Shown here one piece after another: positions 17,781 through 27,158 of a DNA stretch of 53,309 nucleotides. Location: NCBI GenBank assembly GCA_020346245.1, contig CP070778.1:1447070-1500378 (forward strand). Reading direction: 5' to 3'. The position numbers and the translations under genes are program-made. The notes beneath the pieces are model-generated. The model ran no database searches and had not been told where the DNA came from. It saw only the letters and a list, made by a program, of their open reading frames with translations. Each line of letters starts with the position of its first letter. The stretch's first letter is position 1. The DNA is from Flavobacteriaceae bacterium. Lineage in GTDB: Bacteria; Bacteroidota; Bacteroidia; Flavobacteriales; Flavobacteriaceae.

Positions 17781-18512
17781 ATGACTAAAATAATTGCTAT
17801 GATACCTGCCCGCTATGCGGCAACCAGATTTCCAGGAAAATTGATGCAGGATTTGGCGGGTAAACCGGTCATTGTAAGGACAAACGAGGCCGCTTTGCAA
17901 ACTAATTTATTTGATGATGTTTATGTGGTAACAGACAGCCCTGTAATTTTTGATGCGATCACAAAAGAAGGAGGGAAGGCTATTATGAGTAAGGAAGAAC
18001 ACGAATGCGGGAGCGATAGAATAGCAGAAGCAGTAAGTGATATGGAAGTTGATATCATTGTAAATATACAGGGAGATGAACCTTTTACAGATAAGGAGAG
18101 TTTGGTCAGTATGCTGGAGGTGTTCAAAAATGATTTGAACGAAGAAATCGATTTAGCGTCCTTAATGACAAAAATTACTGATTCAGACGAAATTAATAAC
18201 CCGAATATTGTTAAAGTAATTGTTGATAACAGAAATTTCGCTCTGTATTTTTCGAGGTCTGCTATTCCCTATCTGAGAGCAACGGATATGAAGATTGACT
18301 ATTTTAAGCATAAAGGTGTTTATGCTTTCAGAAAAAGGGCACTTATGGATTTTAGAAGTTTACCCATGCTAACTCTTGAAGCCGCAGAGAAAATTGAGGC
18401 CATACGATATTTGGAATATGGCAAGAAAATTAAAATGGTGGAAACGGACGTAAATGGAATTGAAATTGACACTCCTGAAGATCTTGAGAAAGCCAAAGCA
18501 ATATGGAATTAG
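17781..18512 (+). CDS. kdsB: 3-deoxy-manno-octulosonate cytidylyltransferase (CMP-KDO synthetase)
   Basis: A 243-residue nucleotidyltransferase that activates KDO with CTP for attachment to lipid A. Visible motifs are [15 protein letters not shown] (CTP-binding loop), [18 protein letters not shown] (metal Asp) and the C-terminal [11 protein letters not shown]. The last 10 bases overlap the HAD gene. Because a KdnB-like dehydrogenase follows two genes later, the natural substrate could be KDO or 8-amino-KDO; the sequence alone does not decide this. Confidence 0.93.
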   Translation: MTKIIAMIPARYAATRFPGKLMQDLAGKPVIVRTNEAALQTNLFDDVYVVTDSPVIFDAITKEGGKAIMSKEEHECGSDRIAEAVSDMEVDIIVNIQGDEPFTDKESLVSMLEVFKNDLNEEIDLASLMTKITDSDEINNPNIVKVIVDNRNFALYFSRSAIPYLRATDMKIDYFKHKGVYAFRKRALMDFRSLPMLTLEAAEKIEAIRYLEYGKKIKMVETDVNGIEIDTPEDLEKAKAIWN

Positions 18513-19204
18513 ATTTTAATAATATAAAAGTGGTTGGTTTCGATGCCGATGATACACTATGGGTGAATGAAACTTATTTTAGGGAGGCGGAAGAAAAGTT
18601 TGCGACACTTCTTGAAAGTTATGAAACAAAGAATAAGGTAGATCAGGAGCTTTTTAAAATGGAAATGAACAACTTAGAGCTCTATGGTTATGGGATAAAA
18701 GGCTTTATGCTTTCCATGATTGAATCTGCTATGGAATTATCAAATAACAATGTTCCTCCTGAGACAATAACTGAAATATTAAAACTTGGAAAGGAAATGA
18801 TTGCCAGGCCCGTAGAACTATTAGAAGGTGTAGAAGAAGTATTGCAAAAACTGGCCAGGAAATACAGGTTAATAGTCCTTACAAAAGGTGATCTCCTGGA
18901 TCAGGAGCGAAAATTGGAAAGATCCGGACTTACTAAATATTTCCACCATGTTGAGGTATTAAGTGATAAAAAAGAAGAGAATTATAAAAATTTACTGGAC
19001 CATCTGGAGATTAAAACCAATGAATTTTTAATGATTGGTAATTCCTTGAAGTCAGATGTATTGCCTATTATCAATATTGGTGCCAGGGCGGTACATGTAC
19101 CTTTTCATACTACATGGGCACATGAACATATAGCTCCTGAGGAGCATGATAATAACCACCTTACTTTAAACACACTATCAGAAATATTAAAATACCTTGA
19201 ATAA
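18503..19204 (+). CDS. HAD family hydrolase
   Basis: A 233-residue haloacid dehalogenase-like phosphatase. Motif I is GFDADDTLW with the nucleophile and acid/base Asp pair, motif II the Thr of LIVLTKG, and the C-terminal [12 protein letters not shown] supplies the motif IV Asp region. A helical cap lies between motifs I and II (subfamily IA). It overlaps kdsB by 10 bases and the next gene lies 4 bases on, so expression is tightly coupled to KDO metabolism. It is larger than and different from KdsC, so it should not be called KDO-8-phosphate phosphatase; the substrate is unknown. Confidence 0.82.
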   Translation: MELDFNNIKVVGFDADDTLWVNETYFREAEEKFATLLESYETKNKVDQELFKMEMNNLELYGYGIKGFMLSMIESAMELSNNNVPPETITEILKLGKEMIARPVELLEGVEEVLQKLARKYRLIVLTKGDLLDQERKLERSGLTKYFHHVEVLSDKKEENYKNLLDHLEIKTNEFLMIGNSLKSDVLPIINIGARAVHVPFHTTWAHEHIAPEEHDNNHLTLNTLSEILKYLE

Positions 19205-19208
19205 ACAC

Positions 19209-20336
19209 ATGGAAGAAAAGAAAGACTTACAGCTAGAAAAGAGTGCTAAGAAGACCAAAGGTCCTTACCGTAATTTTCCAATGGTACCCCGTGTGGTATT
19301 CGGACAGGGAAGCTTTGACCAGTTAGGAGAAATACTATTGCCTCATAGAAACAGCAATGAGGCTCCTGCAATTTATCTTGTTGATGATGTTTTTAAAAAC
19401 TCAGACTTAATAGACCGGATTCCGATCCTTTATAAGGATAGAATTGTGCTGATTTCAGCAGATAAAGAACCAAAAACAGGACAAGTAGATGATTTGGTGA
19501 GCACGATAAAGGAGGATTTTGCAGAATTACCATCGGCCATAGTGGGCATTGGTGGAGGCACTCTGTTAGATCTTGCGAAAGCTGTTGCCATAATGTTAAA
19601 TAACCAGGGCTCTTCGGCTAATTACCAGGGTTGGGATTTGGTACATAACCCGGCAGTTTATCATGTTGGGATACCAACAATAAGTGGCACAGGGGCTGAA
19701 GTCTCCAGAACGACAGTTTTACTTGGCCCTGAAAAGAAACTTGGTATAAATTCTGATTTTACGCCATTTGATCAGGTTATTCTGGATCCTGATCTCCTCC
19801 ATGGCGTGCCTAAAGAACAATGGTTCTATACCGGAATGGATTGTTTTATACATTGTATAGAATCGCTTAATGGAACCTACCTGAACGCATTTAGTCAGAG
19901 TTATGGTGAAAAAGCCCTTGAATTATGTGAAGAAGTATTCCTGGGCGATATTTCAGATGCAGACTCCAGAGATAAGCTAATGATGGCTTCATGGCATGGG
20001 GGTATGAGTATTGCCTATTCCCAGGTAGGTGTTGCTCATGCGATGAGTTATGGGCTTTCTTATTTGCTGGGCACAAGACATGGTATTGGAAATTGTCTTG
20101 TTTTTCAACATTTGGGAGAGTTTTATCCGGATGGGGTAGCCAAATTTAATGAAATGATGGAAAAGCATGATATTCAGCTTCCGAAAGGAATATGCGCAAA
20201 TTTAACCGATGAACAGTTCAATACTATGATCAAGGTATCCATGGGCATGGTGCCACTATGGGAAAATGCCCTTGGTAAAGACTGGGCAAAGTATATAACT
20301 CCCGAGAAATTGAGATCTATTTACGAGAAAATATAA
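19209..20336 (+). CDS. kdnB: Iron-containing alcohol dehydrogenase, KdnB-like (KDO 8-oxidase)
   Basis: A group III iron-dependent dehydrogenase of about 375 residues. It has the NAD-binding GIGGGTLLDLAKA, PTISGTGAEVSRT, the metal residues in MDCFIHCIESL and the two later histidines in VGVAHAMSYGLSYLLGTRHGIGN. In Shewanella, KdnB oxidises KDO at C8 and the aminotransferase KdnA then makes 8-amino-KDO. Location two genes after kdsB supports the same step here, but no KdnA-like aminotransferase is in the window. The ATG at 19209 is preferred to a TTG at 19197 that would overlap the HAD gene. Confidence 0.72.
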   Translation: MEEKKDLQLEKSAKKTKGPYRNFPMVPRVVFGQGSFDQLGEILLPHRNSNEAPAIYLVDDVFKNSDLIDRIPILYKDRIVLISADKEPKTGQVDDLVSTIKEDFAELPSAIVGIGGGTLLDLAKAVAIMLNNQGSSANYQGWDLVHNPAVYHVGIPTISGTGAEVSRTTVLLGPEKKLGINSDFTPFDQVILDPDLLHGVPKEQWFYTGMDCFIHCIESLNGTYLNAFSQSYGEKALELCEEVFLGDISDADSRDKLMMASWHGGMSIAYSQVGVAHAMSYGLSYLLGTRHGIGNCLVFQHLGEFYPDGVAKFNEMMEKHDIQLPKGICANLTDEQFNTMIKVSMGMVPLWENALGKDWAKYITPEKLRSIYEKI

Positions 20337-20447
20337 CCTTAAGGGCGTATCAACTTTAGACATTATTGACATTTTATTCTATTTGGGATCAATGGATGTT
20401 GATGAATTTAAGGCCATACATCAATATTAATCCCACACACTTTTTTT

Positions 20448-20984
20448 ATGCACCAACTTGCTAAATTCATATTTTTTAAATTACTTAAGTGGAAACTAAT
20501 TGGTGACTTTCCCGAAATAGATAAATGTGTTGTAATTGTTGCCCCTCATACGAGTTGGGTAGACTTTATTCTGGGTTTGTTGGTTAGGAGGGTATTTAAT
20601 GAGGAAGTTAATTTTATAGGAAAGCAAAGTCTCTTCAAGCCTCCCTTTGGTTGGTATTTTAGATGGATGGGAGGTGCCCCAATAGATCGAAGTAAAAGCC
20701 AGAACAAGGTCGCTGCAATCGTAAAACTTTTTGATGAACGCGAGCGATTCCGACTGGCATTGGCTCCTGAGGGCACACGCAAAAAAGTGACAAATTGGAG
20801 AACAGGATTCTATTACATAGCCAAAATGGCAAAAGTTCCCATAGTAATGGTAGCCTTTGATTTTGGTAAAAAAGAAGTTAAGATTTCAGAACCTAAATAC
20901 ACCACAAATGATATGGAAGCTGACCTTCAATTATACAGGGAATTTTACAAGGGCGTGGTAGGGAAAATCCCGAAATATACTTAA
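20448..20984 (+). CDS. 1-acylglycerol-3-phosphate acyltransferase-like protein
   Basis: A 178-residue PlsC-family acyltransferase. The catalytic HxxxxD motif is HTSWVD (H34, D39), the substrate-binding APEGTR is at about 106-111, and GGAPIDRSK matches block II. The protein is short and lacks an obvious long membrane anchor, as in a common Bacteroidota subgroup. It could acylate a phospholipid precursor or another lipid. It lies 111 bases after kdnB, so it may have its own promoter. Its stop overlaps the convergent lipoprotein gene by 4 bases. Confidence 0.8.
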   Translation: MHQLAKFIFFKLLKWKLIGDFPEIDKCVVIVAPHTSWVDFILGLLVRRVFNEEVNFIGKQSLFKPPFGWYFRWMGGAPIDRSKSQNKVAAIVKLFDERERFRLALAPEGTRKKVTNWRTGFYYIAKMAKVPIVMVAFDFGKKEVKISEPKYTTNDMEADLQLYREFYKGVVGKIPKYT

Positions 20985-21469
20985 ACCCTTACAAAGGTAA
21001 AACTGATACTTGCCGATTCAAAATTACCATCATTATCAAAATCATATTCTCCGGATTCGAATCCTCCATTTATGGTAAAAGTATTCGATGTAAGTGTTGC
21101 CCCATAAGTATCCCAATCTCCGGGATAATTGGCCCATTCGATAGCGAAATAATAACTTCCTTCGAATTCTTCCCAGAACATCTCGCCGCTAGTTGTATAG
21201 GATGGCCTGTCTGAAGGATCAATTGTTAGGGTAAATCTGCCACTACCTTGAACGGTTAGGGTTACGGTTCCTCCTTCGTCTATTAGATCAAGAAAATTGG
21301 TATTTCCATCACTAAAACTGGCCGATGTAGCCTCCCAGCTGCCTGCCAATTCACTTATTTCAAATGGTCCCCCTACTTTAACTAATTCTTCAGGGTCATC
21401 TTCTGAACAGGAAAGTACTAAAAAGGCGAATAATGGTACGAATAAAAATATATTGCTTAGTGTTTTCAT
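20981..21469 (-). CDS. Lipocalin-like lipoprotein
   Basis: A 162-residue protein starting with a lipoprotein signal (KTLSNIFLFVPLFAFLVLSC, Cys about residue 21, then SEDD). The mature part opens with ISELAGSWEATSASF, the GxW pattern of lipocalin-type domains, and continues as alternating beta strands, including DFDNDGNFESASISF. It is probably anchored in the outer membrane. No specific ligand can be inferred. I chose the internal ATG at 21469 since it starts directly at the signal peptide; an upstream ATG would add 16 unlikely residues. About 250 bases separate it from yebC. Confidence 0.65.
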   Translation of the reverse strand: MKTLSNIFLFVPLFAFLVLSCSEDDPEELVKVGGPFEISELAGSWEATSASFSDGNTNFLDLIDEGGTVTLTVQGSGRFTLTIDPSDRPSYTTSGEMFWEEFEGSYYFAIEWANYPGDWDTYGATLTSNTFTINGGFESGEYDFDNDGNFESASISFTFVRV

Positions 21470-21723
21470 AATCCAGGATTTTAAGGTTAAATAATAGATC
21501 TGCATCAGTCTTAGCATTCTTAGAAATGCCTGCTTTAGACTAAAGAATAATAGTTAAAATTAGAGTGATAACTGCCCATGTGCAATGACCATGGTCAGTC
21601 ACTGGAATAATTAAGGTCCTATGAATACTTAAGCCCGATATTCCTAATCAGGCCGTTCAGATCCTGATTAATGATCAAGCTTCATTGGTGTTTAAGGTGT
21701 AAAGGACTATGTCAGGCAGTAAG

Positions 21724-22434
21724 TTATTCTCGCATAGTATGATATACATTTTGTACATCATCATCTTGTTCAATTTTTTCCAGGAGCTTTTCAACATCTT
21801 CTGCTTGTTCGGGCGAAAGTTCTTTGGTGATTTGCGGGATTCTTTCAAAGCCTGATGAGAGAATTTCAATATTTCGTGCTTCCAATTCCTTTTGTATGGC
21901 TCCAAAACTCTCAAAAGGGGCATAGATTAGAATGCCATCGTCATCAACAAAGACCTCTTCCGCACCAAAGTCAATCATGTCCAGCTCAATTTCCTCAGGA
22001 TCTATTCCTTCTGCGTTGATACGAAAATTGCAGGTATGATCAAACATAAACTCAACAGACCCGGAGGTGCCCAGGTTTCCGTCACATTTATTAAAATAAC
22101 TGCGGATGTTAGCCACAGTCCTTGTATTATTATCTGTGGCTGTTTCTATTAAAATGGCTATTCCATGGGGTGCATATCCTTCAAATAATACCTCCTTAAA
22201 ATCTCCCTGAGACTTATCGGAGGCCCTTTTAATGGCTCTTTCAATATTGTCTTTGGGCATATTTACAGACTTGGCATTCTGAATTACAGCTCGTAACCGT
22301 GAATTGGAATCCGGATCGGGTCCGCCCTCTTTTACGGCCATAACAATATCTTTTCCAATACGCGTAAAAGCTTTGGACATGGCTGACCATCGCTTCATTT
22401 TGCGTGCTTTCCTAAATTCAAATGCTCTTCCCAT
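21724..22434 (-). CDS. yebC: YebC/PmpR family protein
   Basis: A 236-residue YebC-type protein. The N-terminal segment KMKRWSAMSKAFTRIGKDI, the block GGPDPDSNSRLRAVIQNAK and N.PKDNIERAIK are family signatures, and TATDNNTRTVANIRSYFNK follows. YebC proteins were long described as transcription regulators; recent work on the family links them to relieving ribosome stalling at proline-rich stretches. It sits 81 bases after phhB and probably belongs to the same minus-strand run. Confidence 0.93.
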   Translation of the reverse strand: MGRAFEFRKARKMKRWSAMSKAFTRIGKDIVMAVKEGGPDPDSNSRLRAVIQNAKSVNMPKDNIERAIKRASDKSQGDFKEVLFEGYAPHGIAILIETATDNNTRTVANIRSYFNKCDGNLGTSGSVEFMFDHTCNFRINAEGIDPEEIELDMIDFGAEEVFVDDDGILIYAPFESFGAIQKELEARNIEILSSGFERIPQITKELSPEQAEDVEKLLEKIEQDDDVQNVYHTMRE

Positions 22435-22515
22435 AAATTAACCTACGCTATTTTCTGGAAGCAAATTTAACAATTTTAAATGGTGGGACAAGAGAGGTAA
22501 ATTAAGTCGGAGTAA

Positions 22516-22809
22516 CTAACTTTTCACTATTCTTTCAATGCTTTCAGCAAGTTTAAAGTCTTTGTTGGTTATACCGCCAACATCATGCGTATTCAATCGA
22601 ATATTAAGCGAGCTATATACATTTGACCAATCGGGATGATGATTTTGTTGCTCGCATTCAAATGCTATCCGTGTCATTATAGAAAAAGCATCTTTGAAGT
22701 TTTTAAACTTGTAGCTACGTTCAATGGAGCCGTCTTTATATTCCCAACCATTCAATTTTTTTAACCTGTTAGTTACTTCATCTTCACTTAGTTTTTCCAT
22801 AAGTTTCAT
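22516..22809 (-). CDS. phhB: Pterin-4a-carbinolamine dehydratase
   Basis: A 97-residue protein with the complete family motif ECEQQNHHPDWSNVYSSLNIRLNTHD, in which the two adjacent histidines, the Tyr and the later TH are catalytic or structural. The enzyme regenerates the pterin cofactor of aromatic amino acid hydroxylases by dehydrating 4a-hydroxytetrahydrobiopterin. No hydroxylase gene is nearby. An ATG three codons in (22800) is an equally possible start. Confidence 0.92.
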   Translation of the reverse strand: MKLMEKLSEDEVTNRLKKLNGWEYKDGSIERSYKFKNFKDAFSIMTRIAFECEQQNHHPDWSNVYSSLNIRLNTHDVGGITNKDFKLAESIERIVKS

Positions 22810-22869
22810 TTTTATTAAAGTTAGAAAAAATCGAATTGTGAATTTAAAAATAGGCAGAATTCTAATAAA

Positions 22870-23697
22870 TCATCCAATAACATGATGATCAATAATTTCC
22901 TGGCAACTAATTCTGAGGTTTTTGGGAAGTTTATTGTCTTTGGGTAAAACTGCCAGATAGCGCTCCTCATTTGTGGTAAAAACCCTTTTAAAAATGGGAT
23001 TGAAGCTTCCAATCCTTTCAAGAATATCTTTTATAAAATCTTCATGGTGAACCAAATCATAACTACCCAAATGATAGATTCCAATCTTATTTCGATTAAT
23101 GAGGTAATGGATTTGCTGGGTAAGCTTGTTGATGCTTATTACATTGATAATCAGATTCGGGAAAACTTCTATTGGTTCGTTGTTCCAAATAAATTTCTTC
23201 ATTTCCTTTACCCGGGGGGAGGAATTCCCAAATACCATGGGTACTCTTAAAATGGCCATTTTGGATTTAGGCAATCGTAAAAGCATATTCTCTATTCTAA
23301 TTTTTAGTCTCCCGTAGACACTCTCAGATAAAGTCTTATCATGTTCATAGGATGGAAATTTGGTATATGCATCAAATACATTGGCAGAAGATAAGAAGTA
23401 TAGTTTGCAGTCGTTTTTAATAAGGTATTCTGCTATGTGTTGATGCGCCTGAATTTGTGCTCCGAAATTACCCCTTAAGGCGGAAATAATTATTTGGGGA
23501 CGAATTTGTTCCAGAAGTTGATAGATATCATCTTCCAGCATATCATACCTTATAAATTGCTTGTTCTCTTCAAAGGACCTTCCGGACGAACAATACGTGG
23601 CATAGGTGTCAAAATAATTGCAGAGTTCCTTGTAAATAGCATTACCAATAAAACCGCTACCCCCTAAAATAAGTATTTTCTTTCCTCCGTCTTTCAC
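22870..23697 (-). CDS. NAD-dependent epimerase/reductase (extended SDR)
   Basis: A 275-residue extended short-chain dehydrogenase. The Rossmann motif GGSGFIG is at about residues 12-18, the catalytic Ser lies in FLSSANVFDAY and the YxxxK pair in YGRLK. The sequence most resembles dTDP-4-dehydrorhamnose reductase-like proteins, but it is divergent and no sugar nucleotide genes are adjacent, so the substrate is open. Translation appears to start at GTG (23697), as no ATG precedes the Rossmann fold. It lies 30 bases after gcvT and is probably co-transcribed. Confidence 0.75.
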   Translation of the reverse strand: MKDGGKKILILGGSGFIGNAIYKELCNYFDTYATYCSSGRSFEENKQFIRYDMLEDDIYQLLEQIRPQIIISALRGNFGAQIQAHQHIAEYLIKNDCKLYFLSSANVFDAYTKFPSYEHDKTLSESVYGRLKIRIENMLLRLPKSKMAILRVPMVFGNSSPRVKEMKKFIWNNEPIEVFPNLIINVISINKLTQQIHYLINRNKIGIYHLGSYDLVHHEDFIKDILERIGSFNPIFKRVFTTNEERYLAVLPKDNKLPKNLRISCQEIIDHHVIG

Positions 23698-23727
23698 ACT
23701 CGTACCCTCTTCGTTCGCAAAAAGAAT

Positions 23728-24813
23728 TTAAGTTTTATAAAATGGTAATTTCACCACTTTTGCCATTACTCTATTCTTACGTATCTGAATATAAATATCA
23801 CTTCCCGGATCCGAGAACATTGTTTTTACATAACCCAGGCCAATACCCTTATTCAGTGAAGGAGACATTGTTCCTGAGGTAACATAGCCAATTTTATTAC
23901 CTTCTCCATCTACGATTTCATAACCTTGCCTTGGGATTCCACGTTCCTGCAATTCAAAGGCAATTAATTTTTGCTTTAATGGTTGCTCCTTTTCTTTTGC
24001 AAGACCTTCACTGTTCACAAAGTCTTTGCTAAACTTTGTAATCCAAGCCAGGCCGGCTTCAATCGGAGAAGTTTCATCATCAATGTCATTCCCATAAAGG
24101 CAATAGCCCATCTCTAATCTAAGCGTATCCCTTGCAGCCAAACCAATTGGTTTAATTCCATAGGCAGAACCTGCTTCCAGTACGCTATCCCAAATTTGTT
24201 TTACTTCCTCATTTTTGCAGTAGATTTCGAAACCGCCCGAACCTGTGTAACCTGTTGCTGAAATTATAACGTGTTCTATCCCGGCGAAATCACCTACTAC
24301 AAAATTGTAGAACTTTATGGCAGAAAGATCTACAGAGGTTAAAGATTGCATAGATTCTACCGCTTTTGGACCTTGTATGGCCAATAAAGAGTAGTTATCC
24401 GATATATTTCTTAGTTCGGCACCAATAGATTCATTGTACCTGGAAATATGATCCCAATCCTTTTGAATATTAGAGGCATTAACCACGAGAAGGAAGACTT
24501 CTTCTTTTACCCTGTATACAATGAGGTCATCCACAATACCCCCGGATTCATTTGGAAAGTAGCTGTATTGGGCTTTTCCAACCGTAAGTTTTGAAGCATC
24601 ATTAGATGTAACCTTTTGTATAAGCGTTAAAGCTTTGGGTCCCTCAACCAGGAATTCTCCCATATGAGAAACATCGAAGACACCCACTGCTTTTCGCACA
24701 GTTTCATGTTCGGCATTAACACCTTCATAAGATACCGGCATTAAATATCCGGCAAAAGGAACCATTTTAGCTCCGAGTGCTTCATGAGTTTTAGTTAAAG
24801 CCGTATTCTTCAT
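23728..24813 (-). CDS. gcvT: Glycine cleavage system T protein (aminomethyltransferase)
   Basis: A protein of about 361 residues. GcvT takes the aminomethyl group from the lipoyl H protein, releases ammonia and passes the one-carbon unit to tetrahydrofolate. Typical blocks are [62 protein letters not shown] and the C-terminal [12 protein letters not shown]. The ATG at 24813 matches the family start; an upstream ATG adds eight unlikely residues. It follows thrC after 94 bases; gcvH and gcvP are not in the window. No glycine riboswitch fits in that gap. Confidence 0.95.
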   Translation of the reverse strand: MKNTALTKTHEALGAKMVPFAGYLMPVSYEGVNAEHETVRKAVGVFDVSHMGEFLVEGPKALTLIQKVTSNDASKLTVGKAQYSYFPNESGGIVDDLIVYRVKEEVFLLVVNASNIQKDWDHISRYNESIGAELRNISDNYSLLAIQGPKAVESMQSLTSVDLSAIKFYNFVVGDFAGIEHVIISATGYTGSGGFEIYCKNEEVKQIWDSVLEAGSAYGIKPIGLAARDTLRLEMGYCLYGNDIDDETSPIEAGLAWITKFSKDFVNSEGLAKEKEQPLKQKLIAFELQERGIPRQGYEIVDGEGNKIGYVTSGTMSPSLNKGIGLGYVKTMFSDPGSDIYIQIRKNRVMAKVVKLPFYKT

Positions 24814-24907
24814 ATTTCTTCGATTTAAGCTGCGCAAATTTATAGAAAATTAATAGATAGCTCAATTTGCCTTCACAATGTTTTATGACTTCCAGATATA
24901 AGATTCA

Positions 24908-26203
24908 TTATTTGCCTAACAAATAACTTTTAAGTTCATCGTAAGCATCAATATTGACAGAAACTTTCTTTTTCTCCAATATATTTTGAATCTGAGAAGG
25001 AATTGGCAAGTTCAATTTTAGAGTTTCTTCAACTGCGTCTAAAAATTTAACAGGGTGCGCTGTTTCCAAAAATACGCCAAAGGTATCCGGGTTGTCTTTC
25101 TGATATTCCTTCAGACCTAAATATCCAACCGCTCCATGAGGATCCGCTATATAGTTAGATGAATTATAAATTTTAAGGATTGCACATTTTGTTTGTTCAT
25201 CGGTAAAGGAATACGAGGACAAATTATTCCTTAATTCGGTAAAATTATTTTTATAAAGATTTCTTATTCTAATAAAATTACTGGGGTCTCCTACATCCAT
25301 TGCATTAGAAATAGTAGCTTTTGAAGTTACGGGAGTATATTCTTGTGTACGCATAAAACGCGGTACCGTATCATTTACATTTGTTGCCGCAATGAAATGT
25401 GCAACCGGCAGACCTAGCTTTTGGGCTACCATCCCTGCGCAGATATTTCCAAAGTTTCCACTGGGGACAGAGAATACTATGGGTTGATTCTTGCTTTTGA
25501 GTTTTTTATAGGAGTATAAAAAATAAAACATTTGTGGTAACCACCTGGCCACATTTATTGAATTTGCAGAAGTTAATTGTATTTCTGACTTCAGGTCCGA
25601 ATCCAGAAATGCAGTTTTAACCATATTCTGGCAATCGTCAAAATTCCCGTTAACCTCAAGAGCTGTTATATTTTGTCCCAAAGTTGTTAACTGACGTTCC
25701 TGGATATCACTGACTTTACCACTTGGGTATAATATAACTACATTAACACCTTTGACGCCTAAAAAGCCGTTTGCAACCGCCCCGCCCGTGTCTCCCGAAG
25801 TAGCTACAAGCACTGTTACCTCATTGCTTTTACCCTCTGAGAAATAACCGAGGCATTGTGCCATAAACCTGGCCCCTACATCTTTAAAAGCGAGTGTGGG
25901 GCCATGAAAAAGTTCTAAGGTCGCTATGTTTTTTTCCAATTCAACAACAGGGAAAGGAAAATCTAACACGCTAGCTATGATTTCTTTTAATTTGTTTTCC
26001 GGGATACTATCACTTGCGAATTGTTCTATGGCCTTAAAGGCAATATCGTGATCTGACAGCTCTTCAATATTCTCAAAAAAAGAGGCAGGCAGCGGTTTTA
26101 TTTCCCGAGGAAAGTACAAACCTCTGTCGGGGGCTATTCCTTTTATAACAGCCTCTTTAAAGGATACATCCGAAGCTTTTTTATTTAGACTATAAAATTT
26201 CAT
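24908..26203 (-). CDS. thrC: Threonine synthase
   Basis: A 431-residue PLP enzyme converting O-phosphohomoserine to threonine, the last step of the pathway. The PLP-lysine motif GPTLAFKDVGARF, the phosphate-binding ATSGDTGGAVANGFLG and SGNFGNI are intact. It is the short (bacterial type) threonine synthase starting YSLNKKA. It lies 30 bases after thrB and is the third gene of the thr operon controlled by the leader at 29684-29779. Confidence 0.97.
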   Translation of the reverse strand: MKFYSLNKKASDVSFKEAVIKGIAPDRGLYFPREIKPLPASFFENIEELSDHDIAFKAIEQFASDSIPENKLKEIIASVLDFPFPVVELEKNIATLELFHGPTLAFKDVGARFMAQCLGYFSEGKSNEVTVLVATSGDTGGAVANGFLGVKGVNVVILYPSGKVSDIQERQLTTLGQNITALEVNGNFDDCQNMVKTAFLDSDLKSEIQLTSANSINVARWLPQMFYFLYSYKKLKSKNQPIVFSVPSGNFGNICAGMVAQKLGLPVAHFIAATNVNDTVPRFMRTQEYTPVTSKATISNAMDVGDPSNFIRIRNLYKNNFTELRNNLSSYSFTDEQTKCAILKIYNSSNYIADPHGAVGYLGLKEYQKDNPDTFGVFLETAHPVKFLDAVEETLKLNLPIPSQIQNILEKKKVSVNIDAYDELKSYLLGK

Positions 26204-26233
26204 TTACCGGTTTTAGGGAAGAAAAAGTCCCAA

Positions 26234-27154
26234 TTATATTTTATGCATTCCTTTTGTATTTATTTTTGAGACATATACGTCATAATCCACACCAATATTG
26301 ATGTATACATTCCTCATAGCTTCTGCCACTTTTTCGGCAGTTCCCTTGCCTTTACTCAAGGCAAAAATAGATGGCCCCGAACCGGAAATTCCGGTACCCA
26401 GAGCCCCTGCTTTCATTGTTTCCGATTTTACATCACTAAATCCGGGTATAAGCATGGATCGGATAGGTTCTATTATATGGTCTACTAAAGATCTGCCGAT
26501 CAGGTCGTAGTCCTCAAGGAAAAGTCCCGATACGAGTCCGCCAACATTTCCCCATTGTTTTATTCCATCTTTTAAGGAAATTGATGTTTTAAGAATTTTT
26601 CTTGAATCTGATGTCTTTACTTCAATCTGAGGGTGGATCACAGAAGCATATAATTCAGGCGGTGTATTTACTTTAATAACATCTAAAGGCTCGTAACTGC
26701 GCACCAGGGTAAATCCACCATATAAAGCAGGTGCTACATTATCTGCATGCGCCACGCCGCTGGCTAATGCCTCGCCTTGCATGGCAAATTTTACCAACTC
26801 AATTGGTGAAAATGGCTTATCCAGAAGTTCATTCATAGCCCATACTGCTCCTGCTGCACTTGCAGCACTGCTGCCAATGCCACTTCCGGCTTTTATCTTT
26901 TTATGAATTTCAATCTCAAATCCAGCTGTATAATTACTTTCTTTTAAAAAGGCCATTCCGGCTACACCAGCAACATTATTTTCTGTTTCCAGGGGTAGCG
27001 ATTGACCAGTTATTTTAGTGATCCTGATACCGGGTTCCTGGGTCTTTTGCACGATCATTTCATCGCCTATTGCTTCAAGGGCCAAGCCGAGGACATCAAA
27101 TCCGCAGGAGATATTAGCTATTGTAGCGGGACAAAAGACTTTAATTTTATTCAT
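26234..27154 (-). CDS. thrB: Homoserine kinase
   Basis: A 306-residue GHMP kinase that phosphorylates homoserine. The N-terminus VFCPATIANISCGFDVLG and the ATP-binding loop GSGIGSSAASAAGA match the family, as does the late GISGSGPSIFAL block. It starts 4 bases after thrA ends, so translation is almost certainly coupled to thrA. Its product feeds thrC immediately downstream. Confidence 0.97.
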   Translation of the reverse strand: MNKIKVFCPATIANISCGFDVLGLALEAIGDEMIVQKTQEPGIRITKITGQSLPLETENNVAGVAGMAFLKESNYTAGFEIEIHKKIKAGSGIGSSAASAAGAVWAMNELLDKPFSPIELVKFAMQGEALASGVAHADNVAPALYGGFTLVRSYEPLDVIKVNTPPELYASVIHPQIEVKTSDSRKILKTSISLKDGIKQWGNVGGLVSGLFLEDYDLIGRSLVDHIIEPIRSMLIPGFSDVKSETMKAGALGTGISGSGPSIFALSKGKGTAEKVAEAMRNVYINIGVDYDVYVSKINTKGMHKI

Positions 27155-27158
27155 TTGA

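Noticed and set aside
24838..24907. Possible glycine riboswitch before gcvT
   Set aside because: Only about 90 bases separate thrC from gcvT and none of the conserved aptamer core is visible.
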